Shown here one piece after another: positions 10,428 to 17,475 of a stretch of 17,755 nt of DNA. Source of the DNA: DATFWK01 sp035259345. Its GTDB lineage: Bacteria; Actinomycetota; Thermoleophilia; Miltoncostaeales; Miltoncostaeaceae. A program made the position numbers and the translations under genes. Under the pieces are notes generated by a model. It was not told where the DNA came from. It worked only from the letters and a program-made list of their open reading frames with translations, and did no database searches. Every line of letters starts with the position of its first letter. Position 1 is the stretch's first letter. The stretch spans positions 1-17,755 of the forward strand of contig DATFWK010000124.1 of assembly GCA_035259345.1 (NCBI GenBank). Reading direction: 5' to 3'.

Positions 10428-13203
10428 TCAGGGCCAGCGCGGGCACCGGTCCGGTCGCCTCGCGCACCCGGCTGACGCCGGACGGGTCCTTCCACACGCG
10501 GATCACCGCGCCGAGCCGCTCGGCCACGCCGGGGAGGTGCGTGATCACGACGACCAGCCGCCCGTCCTGGGCCAGCCGCTCGACGCCGGCGATGGCCAGC
10601 TCGAGCGACTCCTCGTCCAGCGCGGAGAAGCCCTCGTCGAGGAAGAGGCAGTCGCGGCGGGCGCCGGCGGCCAGGGAGATGTCCGAGAGCGCGAGCGCGA
10701 GGGCGAGGCTCGCGAGGAAGCGCTCGCCGCCGGACAGGGTGGCCGCGCCGCGCGTGCGCATGCCGCGCCGGTGGTCCACGACCGCGAGCGGGTCCGGATC
10801 CTCGCCCGCGAAGCCGTACGCCCCGAGCGAGAGCTCCTGCAGCCGCGCCGAGGCGGCGACGGCCAATCGGGCGTGAGAGCGCTGGAGGAGGTAGCGCGGG
10901 AAGCGGTTGGCCTGGAGGTCCGCGGCGACCTGCTCGAAGCGCTCGGCCTCGGCGGCCGCGGACGCCGCGCCACCGGCGAGGCGCCGTCCCTGCGCGGCCG
11001 CGCCCTCGACCCTCGCCAGCGCCGTCCGGGCCGCATCGGTTTCGGATCGCGCCGACCGCTGGGCCTCGCCGATCGCGTCCGGAGTGGCGACGCCGAGCGG
11101 CTTGCCGTGTCGCGCGATCGCCTCCCGCGCCTCTGCGCCAGCCCGCTCGGCCGTGGCGGCACGGTCGCGTGCCATCGCCGCGGCGCGCCGTCCCTCGGCG
11201 GTGAGCTCGGCCGCCGTTGCGACGAGGGCCTCGGTCGCGGCCGGGTCCGGTGGCGCGCGCTCGAGGAGCGTCGCGAGCATCGCGAGCGCGCCGTGGATCG
11301 GCCCGGTCGCGGCGCGCTCGAGCTCCTCTCGGCCGGCGGCCGCGGCACCGGCCCGTGTCGCGACGGCGCCGGCCCGGGACCCCGCCTCGACGACCGCGCG
11401 CTCGACGCCGTCTATCTCGGCGACCACGGCGTCGAGGCGGCCCACCTGATCGTCGCCCTCGCCGTGGGCGCCGAGCCGGGCGTCCAGCTCGGCGAGCTCC
11501 CCGCGGTCCCGGGCGAGGCGCTCCTCGCGCGCGGCCAGGCGGCCGCCCTCGCGCTCGAGGCGCGCCGCCTCGGCGGTGGACCGCTCGGCGGCCGTGCAGG
11601 CCGCCACCTCGGCGCGCGCCGCCTCTGCGGCCAGGCGCGCGGCCTCGTCCCGGCCGGCCTCCGGGTCGCCCCCGAGGTCCCGTACCTGCGTCTCGGCGGC
11701 GCGGGCGACACCCTCAGCCGCGGAGCGCGTCGCCGCGGCCGCGCTCAGCTCGTCGCGTGCCTCGGCAGCAGTGGCAACGGCGGCCTCAGCGGCTGAACGG
11801 CGCTCACGGGCCCGGGCCTCGGCGGCCTCGAGGCCCGGCGGCGCCGGCCCCGCCTCCGCGCCCAGCGGACCGCCGCAGACCGGGCACGGCTCCCCGGCGT
11901 CGAGCCCGGCCCGCAGGTGCGCGGCCAGGTGGGCCCGCCGCGCCGCCTCGGCCGCCTGGTCCGCGGTCACGGCCGCCCGCGCCGCAGCGCGCGAGCGCCG
12001 GTCTGCCGCGGCGAGCGCCGCCCGCGCGGCGTCCTCGCGGGTGGCGGCCGGCTCCACGGCGGCGCGCGCCTCGGCGCAGGCGCCCGCCGCCTCCGAAAGG
12101 CGCGCGAGGGCCAGGTGCCGGGCCGCCTCGTCGTCGGCGGCCGCATCGGCCGCCTGAAGTGCCTTGCGCTCGGCGGCGAGCGTCTCCTGCAGCTCGGCCA
12201 GGGCCGTGGCCTCGCCGGGAAGCGCGGCTCGGAGCGCGGCGGCCCGCTCCGCGAGGCCCCGGAGGGCCGCCAGCTGGGCGGCCGTGCCGCCCAGCCGCTC
12301 CTGTGCGGCGTGCCGCGCTGCCACCGCCGCCTCGAGAGCCCGCTCCGCCGCCGTGCGCTCCTCCGTCGCGGCGCCCGCCGCCTCGCGCGCTGCGGCGAGG
12401 CGCGCGGCGAGCTCGCCGAGCAGCTCGCCGGAGGGCACGCGGGCGAGCGCCGCCTCGAGGGCGTCCGCCTCGCCGGCGGCCTCCCGGGCCGCCACGGCGG
12501 AACGCTCCACGACCGCGGCGAGCGGCCGCAGGCCGCGGATCGCCGCAAGTCGCGCGGCGGCGGATCGTGCCGTCCGAGCTGCGGCCACGCGCTCCCGCGA
12601 GCCGTGGCGCTCGAGCAGCGACGCCTCGCGCGCTAGCGCGGCCGCCTCGCGCGCGGCACCCTCCCGTGCTGCGAGCGCCTCCACCCGGGCGGCCTCGAGC
12701 GATGCGACGCCGAAGAGCTCGCGCAGGATGGCGTCCCGATCCCGGGGCGTTGCCTCGAGGAACTGCGCGAAGCGCCCCTGGGCGAGCATCACGGCGCTCG
12801 TGAAGGCCGGGAAGCCGATGCCGATGAGCTCGAGCAGCCGGCGGTTCACCGGCGCTGCGCCGGTGACGTGGTCGACGGGCGGGCCGCCGTCGCCGAGGAG
12901 CCGCTCGAGCAGATGGCCCGGCTCCGGCGCCCCCTGCCCGTACCTGCGGGTGACGCGGAACACCTCGCCGTCGGCGGTGAACGTGAGCCGCACCTCGCCG
13001 TTGGCCTCCCCGAGCGTCAGGAGCTCCCGCGGCCCGGCTTGCTCTGGGGTCCGTCCATAGAGGGCGAAGGCGATCGCGTCGATCACGCTGGTCTTGCCCG
13101 CGCCCGTGTCGCCGGCGATGACGACCAGTCCGCTCGCGCGCAGGTCCACGGCCTGCTCGGCGTAGGAGCGGAAGTTGCGAAGCTCGAGCTCGAGCGGCCG
13201 CAC
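10423..13203 (-). CDS. sbcC: Exonuclease subunit SbcC (Rad50-like SMC-family ATPase)
   Basis: SbcC is the ATPase and tether of the SbcCD (Rad50-Mre11-like) complex that cleaves hairpins and processes double-strand DNA ends. The 926-residue protein has an N-terminal ATPase half with Walker A GDTGAGKT (31-38) and a Q-loop region near MLAQGRFAQF. It is followed by some 650 residues of Ala/Arg/Glu-rich coiled coil interrupted at the middle by the zinc hook CPVC (C440 and C443). The C-terminal half has the ABC signature LSGGERFLAS (near 815), Walker B CLFLDEGFSALDEE and the D-loop. The GTG at 13203 starts one base after the sbcD stop, so translation is coupled. The frame remains open upstream of it, but that part is antisense-like Arg/Ser-rich sequence within sbcD. 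At 926 residues it is slightly short for the family, mainly in the coils. Confidence 0.95.
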   Translation of the reverse strand: MRPLELELRNFRSYAEQAVDLRASGLVVIAGDTGAGKTSVIDAIAFALYGRTPEQAGPRELLTLGEANGEVRLTFTADGEVFRVTRRYGQGAPEPGHLLERLLGDGGPPVDHVTGAAPVNRRLLELIGIGFPAFTSAVMLAQGRFAQFLEATPRDRDAILRELFGVASLEAARVEALAAREGAAREAAALAREASLLERHGSRERVAAARTARSAAARLAAIRGLRPLAAVVERSAVAAREAAGEADALEAALARVPSGELLGELAARLAAAREAAGAATEERTAAERALEAAVAARHAAQERLGGTAAQLAALRGLAERAAALRAALPGEATALAELQETLAAERKALQAADAAADDEAARHLALARLSEAAGACAEARAAVEPAATREDAARAALAAADRRSRAAARAAVTADQAAEAARRAHLAAHLRAGLDAGEPCPVCGGPLGAEAGPAPPGLEAAEARARERRSAAEAAVATAAEARDELSAAAATRSAAEGVARAAETQVRDLGGDPEAGRDEAARLAAEAARAEVAACTAAERSTAEAARLEREGGRLAAREERLARDRGELAELDARLGAHGEGDDQVGRLDAVVAEIDGVERAVVEAGSRAGAVATRAGAAAAGREELERAATGPIHGALAMLATLLERAPPDPAATEALVATAAELTAEGRRAAAMARDRAATAERAGAEAREAIARHGKPLGVATPDAIGEAQRSARSETDAARTALARVEGAAAQGRRLAGGAASAAAEAERFEQVAADLQANRFPRYLLQRSHARLAVAASARLQELSLGAYGFAGEDPDPLAVVDHRRGMRTRGAATLSGGERFLASLALALALSDISLAAGARRDCLFLDEGFSALDEESLELAIAGVERLAQDGRLVVVITHLPGVAERLGAVIRVWKDPSGVSRVREATGPVPALALS

Positions 13204-13204
13204 G

Positions 13205-14365
13205 TCAGCCGTCCCCGCCGCGCTCTGCTCGTGCGAGCGCCGTGCGGAAGGCCCCGACGAGGCTCTCGTCCGCCGGCCGGCCGACGCTCTCGCGCCAGGC
13301 CGCGTAGAGCTCGCCGAGGTCCGCCGCGTCCGGGCCGTCCCCGCCGCCGGGTCCCGGGACCGCAGGCGAGGCGGCGGCGACCGGCTCGACGCGCAGGGCG
13401 TCCGGCACCCGCTCCCGGACCTCGCGCACCAGGTCGAGCGGCGCGTCCTCGAGCTCCACCTCGCAGAGGAACCAGGCGTCCGGGTGCTCCGCCGCCAGCG
13501 CCGGGAGCTCGTCGAGGCGGCCGCGGATCCGGACGAGCCGCCGCCCCGCCTCGGCCGTGAGCGCCCGCGTGGCGCCGCCACCGGGGCCGATCTCGACCAG
13601 CGTCGCCCCGCGTGCCTGGCCCTCGTCCGAGAAGTCGAGCGCCATCGGGCTCCCCGAGTACGCGGCGCCCGGCCGTCCGGCCACGCCCTGCGGGCGGTGC
13701 ACGTGCCCCAGCGCGACGTAGTCGGCGCCTCCGGGAAGCGCGGGCCCGGGGAACGCCCATGCGCTGCCGAGCGTGAGGGCGCGCTCGCCGCCGCCGGCCA
13801 GGGCCCGGTCGACCATGAGGTGGGCGACGAGCGCGGTCGCGCCGCCGGCCGCGCGGCGCCGGTCACGAAGCTCCTCGTCCAGCGCGTCAATGCGCGCGGT
13901 CACCTCGGCGAGGTGGAGGCCGCCGGCGTGGGCGACGGTCGCGCCGGCGGTCACCGGCGTGCCGCCCGGGTCCGGCCAGGGCAGGGCGGCGACGTGGAGG
14001 AGCCCGTTCCGCGTCTCGAGCGTCACCGTGGCCTCATCAGGCGAGCCCGGCTCGGCGACCATGGCGATCCGCGGCGCCAGGTAGGGGGCGAGCTCGGCCC
14101 AGAATGCGGGATCGTCGTGGTTGCCGGTCACGGCGACGACCGGGGCCACGCTGGCGAGGTCCTCGAGCGCGCGCAGGCAGGCGGCGAGCACCTGCGGCTC
14201 GATGAGGCGCCGGTCGAGCAGGTCGCCCGCCACGAGCACGGCGTCGACGCGCTCTGCGGCGGCCAGCTCCGCGAGCTCGGCGAGCACCGCCTGGGCCTCC
14301 TCGAGCCGGTCGATGCCGTGAAGGCGCTTGCCGAGGTGCCAGTCGGCCGTGTGCAACAGCCGCAT
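13205..14365 (-). CDS. sbcD: Exonuclease subunit SbcD (Mre11-like metallophosphoesterase)
   Basis: SbcD is the nuclease of the SbcCD complex and uses two metal ions, usually Mn. Its 386 residues carry the calcineurin-like motifs in order: HTADWHLG (D8, H10), VAGDLLDRR (D48, D51), TGNHDD (N82, H83), AHLMVD (H182) and LGHVHRPQ (H221, H223). All metal-binding residues are present. The remaining 150 residues form the capping domain; near 335-350 there is a Gly/Pro/Asp-rich linker before a helix that may bind SbcC. ATG 14365 is chosen because the family begins 'MRLLHTADWHLG'; ATG 14392 would add nine Arg/Pro-rich residues and is less likely. No clear ribosome-binding site is seen. sbcC follows after one base. 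Confidence 0.95.
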   Translation of the reverse strand: MRLLHTADWHLGKRLHGIDRLEEAQAVLAELAELAAAERVDAVLVAGDLLDRRLIEPQVLAACLRALEDLASVAPVVAVTGNHDDPAFWAELAPYLAPRIAMVAEPGSPDEATVTLETRNGLLHVAALPWPDPGGTPVTAGATVAHAGGLHLAEVTARIDALDEELRDRRRAAGGATALVAHLMVDRALAGGGERALTLGSAWAFPGPALPGGADYVALGHVHRPQGVAGRPGAAYSGSPMALDFSDEGQARGATLVEIGPGGGATRALTAEAGRRLVRIRGRLDELPALAAEHPDAWFLCEVELEDAPLDLVREVRERVPDALRVEPVAAASPAVPGPGGGDGPDAADLGELYAAWRESVGRPADESLVGAFRTALARAERGGDG

Positions 14366-14375
14366 GGGCGCCGGC

Positions 14376-14579
14376 CTACGACGGCGGGCCATCACGCTCG
14401 GAGGATTCGGGAGGAACGTGCCGGAGTGCGTCGAACACGGCAGCGGCAAGGGCCGTGGGCGCGTTTGGGGCGAGCAACCGCGCCCATGCCCCTTGCTCGA
14501 GCGGACGAACAGCAAACGGCCCTTCCCCGGGCTCGCCGTACGGGCGAACCGTCCACCCGGGGAAGAGCCGCCACCACAG
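14376..14579 (-). CDS. Possible small hypothetical ORF between csp and sbcD
   Basis: Between the cold-shock gene and sbcD lies a frame ending at TAG 14378-14376 that reads like protein: about 68 residues with a Trp-rich start (LWWRLFPGWTVRPYGEPGEG), a middle of balanced composition and a helix-like APTALAAAVFDALRHV. By eye about three quarters of its codons end in G or C. That is more than the other two minus-strand frames here but less than the neighbouring genes. No ATG or GTG opens it: CTG at 14579-14577 is the only early candidate, otherwise a TTG halfway along. It matches no family I know. It may be a real small gene with a rare start, a decayed gene, or a non-coding spacer in which an open frame arises by chance. 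Confidence 0.3.
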   Translation of the reverse strand: MWWRLFPGWTVRPYGEPGEGPFAVRPLEQGAWARLLAPNAPTALAAAVFDALRHVPPESSERDGPPS

Positions 14580-14598
14580 CCGCCTGGCGGCGGTGGCG

Positions 14599-14802
14599 CT
14601 AGAGGAGGGTGACGTTGCCGGCCAGCGGGCCGCGATCTCCGTCGCGCGGCTCGAACTGGACCCGCTGCCCCTGCTCCAGCGTCCGATACCCCTGCATGTT
14701 GATGTCCGAGTGATGGACGAAGTAGTCGCGGTCGCCGTCGTCGGGCGTGATGAAGCCGTAGCCCTTCTCAGGCGAGAACCACTTGACGACGCCTTCGGGC
14801 AT
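14599..14802 (-). CDS. Cold-shock domain protein (CspA family)
   Basis: A 67-residue single-domain protein of the Csp family, which binds single-stranded RNA and DNA and melts RNA secondary structure. The beta-barrel signature is intact: GVVKWFSPEKGYGFI (4-18) contains RNP1 (KGYGFI) and DYFVHHSDI (26-34) contains RNP2. The end, GPLAGNVTLL, matches the usual last strand. The length is typical. ATG 14802 is supported by a strong Shine-Dalgarno AGGAGGGG (14821-14814) 11 bases upstream. A leader of about 145 bases may precede it, as in known cold-shock mRNAs. It is upstream of sbcDC on the same strand. Which csp paralogue it is, and whether it is cold-induced, cannot be told from the sequence. 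Confidence 0.96.
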   Translation of the reverse strand: MPEGVVKWFSPEKGYGFITPDDGDRDYFVHHSDINMQGYRTLEQGQRVQFEPRDGDRGPLAGNVTLL

Positions 14803-14959
14803 GGTCTGGTCTTCCCCTCCTGGGAACGGCCCTCCCCGCCGGGTACGAGCGACCGGCAGCCTGCCGACGACTCAGGTCTCGTGGCGGCGACGAGGGTGCT
14901 GATTGACGTCCTCGGGCCGGGATGGTTTCCGTTCCACCCTCGACCGCGGCGCGATCGTA
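14803..14959 (-). promoter_or_regulatory. Putative long 5' leader and -10 box of the csp gene
   Basis: This 223-base gap (14803-15025) follows the ald stop. The best -10-like box is TACGAT (14959-14954), which would place the RNA start near 14947 and leave about 145 untranslated bases before the ATG. The leader holds a short inverted repeat CGGCA-3-TGCCG (14854-14866) and the strong Shine-Dalgarno at 14821-14814. No convincing -35 box or ald terminator is visible. Long leaders that refold with temperature are known for cspA of E. coli; applying this here is inference. Confidence 0.35.
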
Positions 14960-15025
14960 CCCCGAAGCGCGGATGTCCGCCACCGGCGATCATCAGCGTT
15001 TTGGATGCTGCGACCGGGGTGCGCG

Positions 15026-16114
15026 TTATGCGACAACCCCCGCCAGCGCCTCGGCGACGGCGGCGTTGACGACCTGGCCGTCGTGGACGTTCACGCCGTC
15101 CTTGAGCTCCGGACGGCGTCGGACCGCCGCGTCGATGCCGCCCTCCGCGATCGCCAGCACGTAGGGCAGCGTGGCGTTGCAGAGCGCCTGGGTCGAGGTG
15201 ACCGGCACGGCGCCGGGCATGTTGGCGACGCAGTAGTGCACGACGCCGTCGACCGTGTAGACCGGGTCGCTGTGGGTCGTCGGGTGCGCCGTCTCGACGC
15301 AGCCGCCCTGGTCCACGGCGACGTCGACGATGACCGAGCCCGGGCGCATGTCGCGCAGCATCGAGCGCTCGATGAGCCGGGGCGCCTTCGCGCCGGGGAT
15401 CAGCACGGCCCCGACGACCAGATCGGCCTCGGCCACGAGCTCGGCGATGGCCAGGCGGGTCGAGTAGAGGAGCGTCACGCGCCCTGCGAGCACCAGCTCC
15501 AGCTCCCGCAGCCGGGTGAGGTCGACGTCGAGCACGGCGACATGGGCCTGCATGCCCGCGGCGATCATCGCGGCGTTGATGCCCACGATGCCACCGCCCA
15601 GGATCAGCACCGACCCGGGTGCGACGCCCGCGACGCCGCCCAGGAGCACGCCGCGGCCGCCCAGCGGCTTCTCGAGATAGCGGGCGCCGGCCTGGACGGC
15701 GAGGCGGCCGGCGACCTCGCTCATCGGCGCAAGGAGCGGGAGGCGACCCTCCGTGTCCTGCACCGTCTCGTAGGCGACGCCGGTCACGCCCGCGGCCTGC
15801 AGCGCAAGCGCGACGTCCGGGTTCGCGGCCAGGTGCAGGTAGGTGAACAGCACCTGCCCCTCCCGCATGAGCGCGAACTCCTCGGGCTGCGGCTCCTTGA
15901 CCTTGAGCACGAGGTCCGCACCCCAGGCCTCCACCGCGTCGCCGATGCGCGCGCCGGCGCGCACGTAGGCGTCGTCGGAGAAGCCCGCCCCCGATCCGGC
16001 GCCCTCCTCGACGACGACGTCGTTGCCGGCCCGGGAGAGCTCGAACGCCCCCGCCGGCGTCAGCGCCACCCGGTACTCCTCGACCTTCACCTCGCGCGGG
16101 ACGCCGACGAGCAT
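15026..16114 (-). CDS. ald: Alanine dehydrogenase
   Basis: Ald catalyses reversible NAD-dependent oxidative deamination of L-alanine to pyruvate and ammonia, in alanine catabolism and redox balance. The 362-residue protein has the family's usual length. The substrate-binding residues known from Mycobacterium tuberculosis Ald line up: R15, K73 in KVKEP, H94 in YLHLA and D268 in VDVAVDQGG. The Rossmann nucleotide site is LILGGGIVG (170-178), followed by D196 at the end of strand 2, and the HYCVANMPGAVP signature (293-304) is complete. ATG 16114 has a near-perfect Shine-Dalgarno AAGGAGGTG (16131-16123) ending eight bases upstream. The gene is transcribed out of the inverted-repeat element at 16144-16348, whose edge contributes part of the likely -10 box. 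Its stop is TAA. Confidence 0.96.
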   Translation of the reverse strand: MLVGVPREVKVEEYRVALTPAGAFELSRAGNDVVVEEGAGSGAGFSDDAYVRAGARIGDAVEAWGADLVLKVKEPQPEEFALMREGQVLFTYLHLAANPDVALALQAAGVTGVAYETVQDTEGRLPLLAPMSEVAGRLAVQAGARYLEKPLGGRGVLLGGVAGVAPGSVLILGGGIVGINAAMIAAGMQAHVAVLDVDLTRLRELELVLAGRVTLLYSTRLAIAELVAEADLVVGAVLIPGAKAPRLIERSMLRDMRPGSVIVDVAVDQGGCVETAHPTTHSDPVYTVDGVVHYCVANMPGAVPVTSTQALCNATLPYVLAIAEGGIDAAVRRRPELKDGVNVHDGQVVNAAVAEALAGVVA

Positions 16115-16122
16115 CGGGCGAC

Positions 16123-16145
16123 CACCTCCTTGCCGCGTGAGTTTA
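16123..16145 (-). promoter_or_regulatory. Shine-Dalgarno and putative -10 box of ald
   Basis: Minus-strand TAAACT (16145-16140) fits a TANNNT -10 box and would start transcription near 16133, just before AAGGAGGTG (16131-16123). The two 5' bases of the -10 box lie inside the inverted-repeat element, and any -35 contact would fall within its outer arm (about 16163-16168), where no consensus hexamer is seen. The Shine-Dalgarno is certain by match; the -10 is a proposal. Confidence 0.5.
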
Positions 16146-16348
16146 GTGCTCCGCCCCAGAAGTCTCGTCGCCGTCCGGCGGCTGCAACGCTCGGCCCGGT
16201 GCGAACGTCAACGCTCCGACGTACCTCGGCCTCGGGGGCTGTGTCCTCGCCTGCGCCCATATGCCGGGATATGGGGCGCAGGCTGCGTCCTTGCCCGGCC
16301 GGCGTTTCGCACCCCGGCCATGCAACGGACTCCTGGGGCGGAGCACTA
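16144..16348. repeat. Roughly 205-bp nested inverted-repeat element between the serine protease gene and ald
   Basis: Three nested pairs of complementary blocks fill this gap. The outer pair is a perfect 16-bp inverted repeat, TAGTGCTCCGCCCCAG (16144-16159) against 16333-16348. The middle pair is about 13 bp, GGCCCGGTGCGAA (16193-16205) against 16306-16319 with one unpaired base. The inner pair is a 14-bp hairpin (16249-16262 with 16269-16283, one bulged G, six-base loop). A 15-bp direct repeat, GGCTGYGTCCTYGCC, occurs at 16237-16251 and 16281-16295, flanking the hairpin. The right edge begins exactly with the TAG stop of the protease gene. No transposase and no clear target duplication are present, and there is no T-tract. 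It could be a MITE-like element, two inverted copies of a short repeat, or a structured RNA or terminator region. Confidence 0.75.
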
Positions 16349-17446
16349 GTCCTCGTGTCCGAGCCGACGCCGCGTCAGCTCGCTGGCGACGAGCGCCGCC
16401 AGGAACGCCGTCGCGGCCAGCGCGCTCGCCGCGCCGAGGGCGATCAGGACCCCGCGCCAGCGGTCGCCGCGCTCCACCCGGTAGCTCGCCGCCGCCAGAT
16501 CGGCCGCGCGCGCGGCCTCGAAGGCGACCAGCGGGTGGGCGGCCGCCCCGGACGACGCGCGCTCGAGGGCCTCGTGGGCGTCGCCGAACTGCCGGTGCCA
16601 GAACGAGTCCATCCCGAGGCGGAAGAGCCGCTCGCGCGCGCCCTCTCCTTGTGTGACGCCGGCGGCGATGAGCAGGCGGCGCACGTCGCCGGCCTGCTCG
16701 GCGATCGGCGGCTCGGTACGGGTGGCCCGGCGCACGATCACGCCGTGGGCCTGCCCGGTGTCGTCCAGGAGCGGCGCCCCCGAGTCGCCTAGGCGAACCG
16801 GCGTGCTGAGGGCCGCGAACTGCGCCCGGCTCGTGTCGTGCTGGATCCGGGCGACCCGCACGATGTCCCCTCGCCGCAGGACGGGCGCCGGGCCGGCGTT
16901 GCCGCCGAAGCCCGGTACCACCACGGGCGTGCCCTGGGTCTGGCCGTCCTCCAGGCGCAGTGCCGGGCGCCCGCCAGGTCCCGCGAGCCACAGGACCGCC
17001 AGGTCGCGGTTGCCCCGCCCGCGCGCGAGCACGCCGGCTGCGATCGGGCCGGGGAGGCGGCCCTCCTCCATGTCGCCCGAGACGGCGGGGAAGAGGCGGA
17101 TCGAGAGGATGCGCCCGCCGGCCGGCCGCTGGACGTTGTGGCGCGCGGTGACGACGACCGAGCGGCGCACCCCGTGCACCCTCACGTCGCCGACGCCGAA
17201 CGCCGTCGCGTTCAAGAGGTCCACCGCCCGCGCGCGCCGGCGGCCCCTGCGCGACAGGGTCTCGACCTCCAGCCGGTACACGGCCGGCGTGGCCACAAGC
17301 GCCGCGCGCGCCATCTGGTCCGTGGTCGCGTCGGTCAGCTCGGACGGGGCGGCCGCCGGGCGCGCGACGGCTCCCGCCGCGAGGCCGGCCGCAAGCCCGC
17401 CCATCGCGAGCGCAGAGATCGCAAGGGCGGGGAGCGCCGGTCGCAT
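16346..17446 (-). CDS. Membrane-anchored trypsin-like serine protease
   Basis: A 366-residue protein with an N-terminal hydrophobic export segment (about 4-28, ending near ARPAAA) and a chymotrypsin-fold protease domain (about 45-240). The triad is visible: H103 in TARHNV, D148 in GNRDLAVL and S222 in LGDSGAPLL. Disulphide cysteines are absent. The following region (265-320) is helical and resembles a TPR-type hairpin. A C-terminal transmembrane helix (about 331-355) ends in a short basic tail. The protease domain would face outside the membrane. There is no PDZ domain, so it is not a standard DegP/HtrA. ATG 17446 is the first start after purH ends, with TACCCT six bases upstream and no Shine-Dalgarno. 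The TAG stop is also the first three bases of the inverted-repeat element. The substrate is unknown. Confidence 0.8.
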   Translation of the reverse strand: MRPALPALAISALAMGGLAAGLAAGAVARPAAAPSELTDATTDQMARAALVATPAVYRLEVETLSRRGRRRARAVDLLNATAFGVGDVRVHGVRRSVVVTARHNVQRPAGGRILSIRLFPAVSGDMEEGRLPGPIAAGVLARGRGNRDLAVLWLAGPGGRPALRLEDGQTQGTPVVVPGFGGNAGPAPVLRRGDIVRVARIQHDTSRAQFAALSTPVRLGDSGAPLLDDTGQAHGVIVRRATRTEPPIAEQAGDVRRLLIAAGVTQGEGARERLFRLGMDSFWHRQFGDAHEALERASSGAAAHPLVAFEAARAADLAAASYRVERGDRWRGVLIALGAASALAATAFLAALVASELTRRRLGHED

Positions 17447-17452
17447 GAGCCC

Positions 17453-17458
17453 AGGGTA
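17453..17458 (-). promoter_or_regulatory. Putative leaderless -10 box of the serine protease gene
   Basis: Minus-strand TACCCT is followed after six bases by ATG 17446. The same hexamer with a seven-base gap precedes metH. No Shine-Dalgarno or convincing -35 is present; the upstream sequence is the purH stop region. Co-transcription with purH, 29 bases away, is an alternative. Confidence 0.35.
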
Positions 17459-17475
17459 CGCCCGGGCGCCGGATC

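Noticed and set aside
7387..11796. A 1469-codon open frame on the plus strand
   Set aside because: It runs across the pseudokinase, the S9 peptidase and sbcC in the wrong frame or strand and has no recognisable domain. It reflects GC-biased codon use, especially in the Ala-rich coiled coil of SbcC.
13204..13890. Upstream extension of the sbcC reading frame inside sbcD
   Set aside because: The residues are Arg/Ser/Pro-rich and unlike SbcC. The GTG at 13203 gives the standard SbcC N-terminus directly after the sbcD stop.
14392..14577. Frame after the csp stop, ending in an ATGA overlap with an upstream ATG of sbcD (14392)
   Set aside because: The 61 residues are Arg/Cys-rich with poor third-position GC, and starting sbcD at 14392 would add an unlikely Arg/Pro-rich extension. 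The overlap looks coincidental.
16249..16283. The inner hairpin of the repeat element as a classical Rho-independent terminator of the protease gene
   Set aside because: The stem is strong but no T-tract follows on either strand; a structural or mobile-element origin explains the surrounding nested repeats better.
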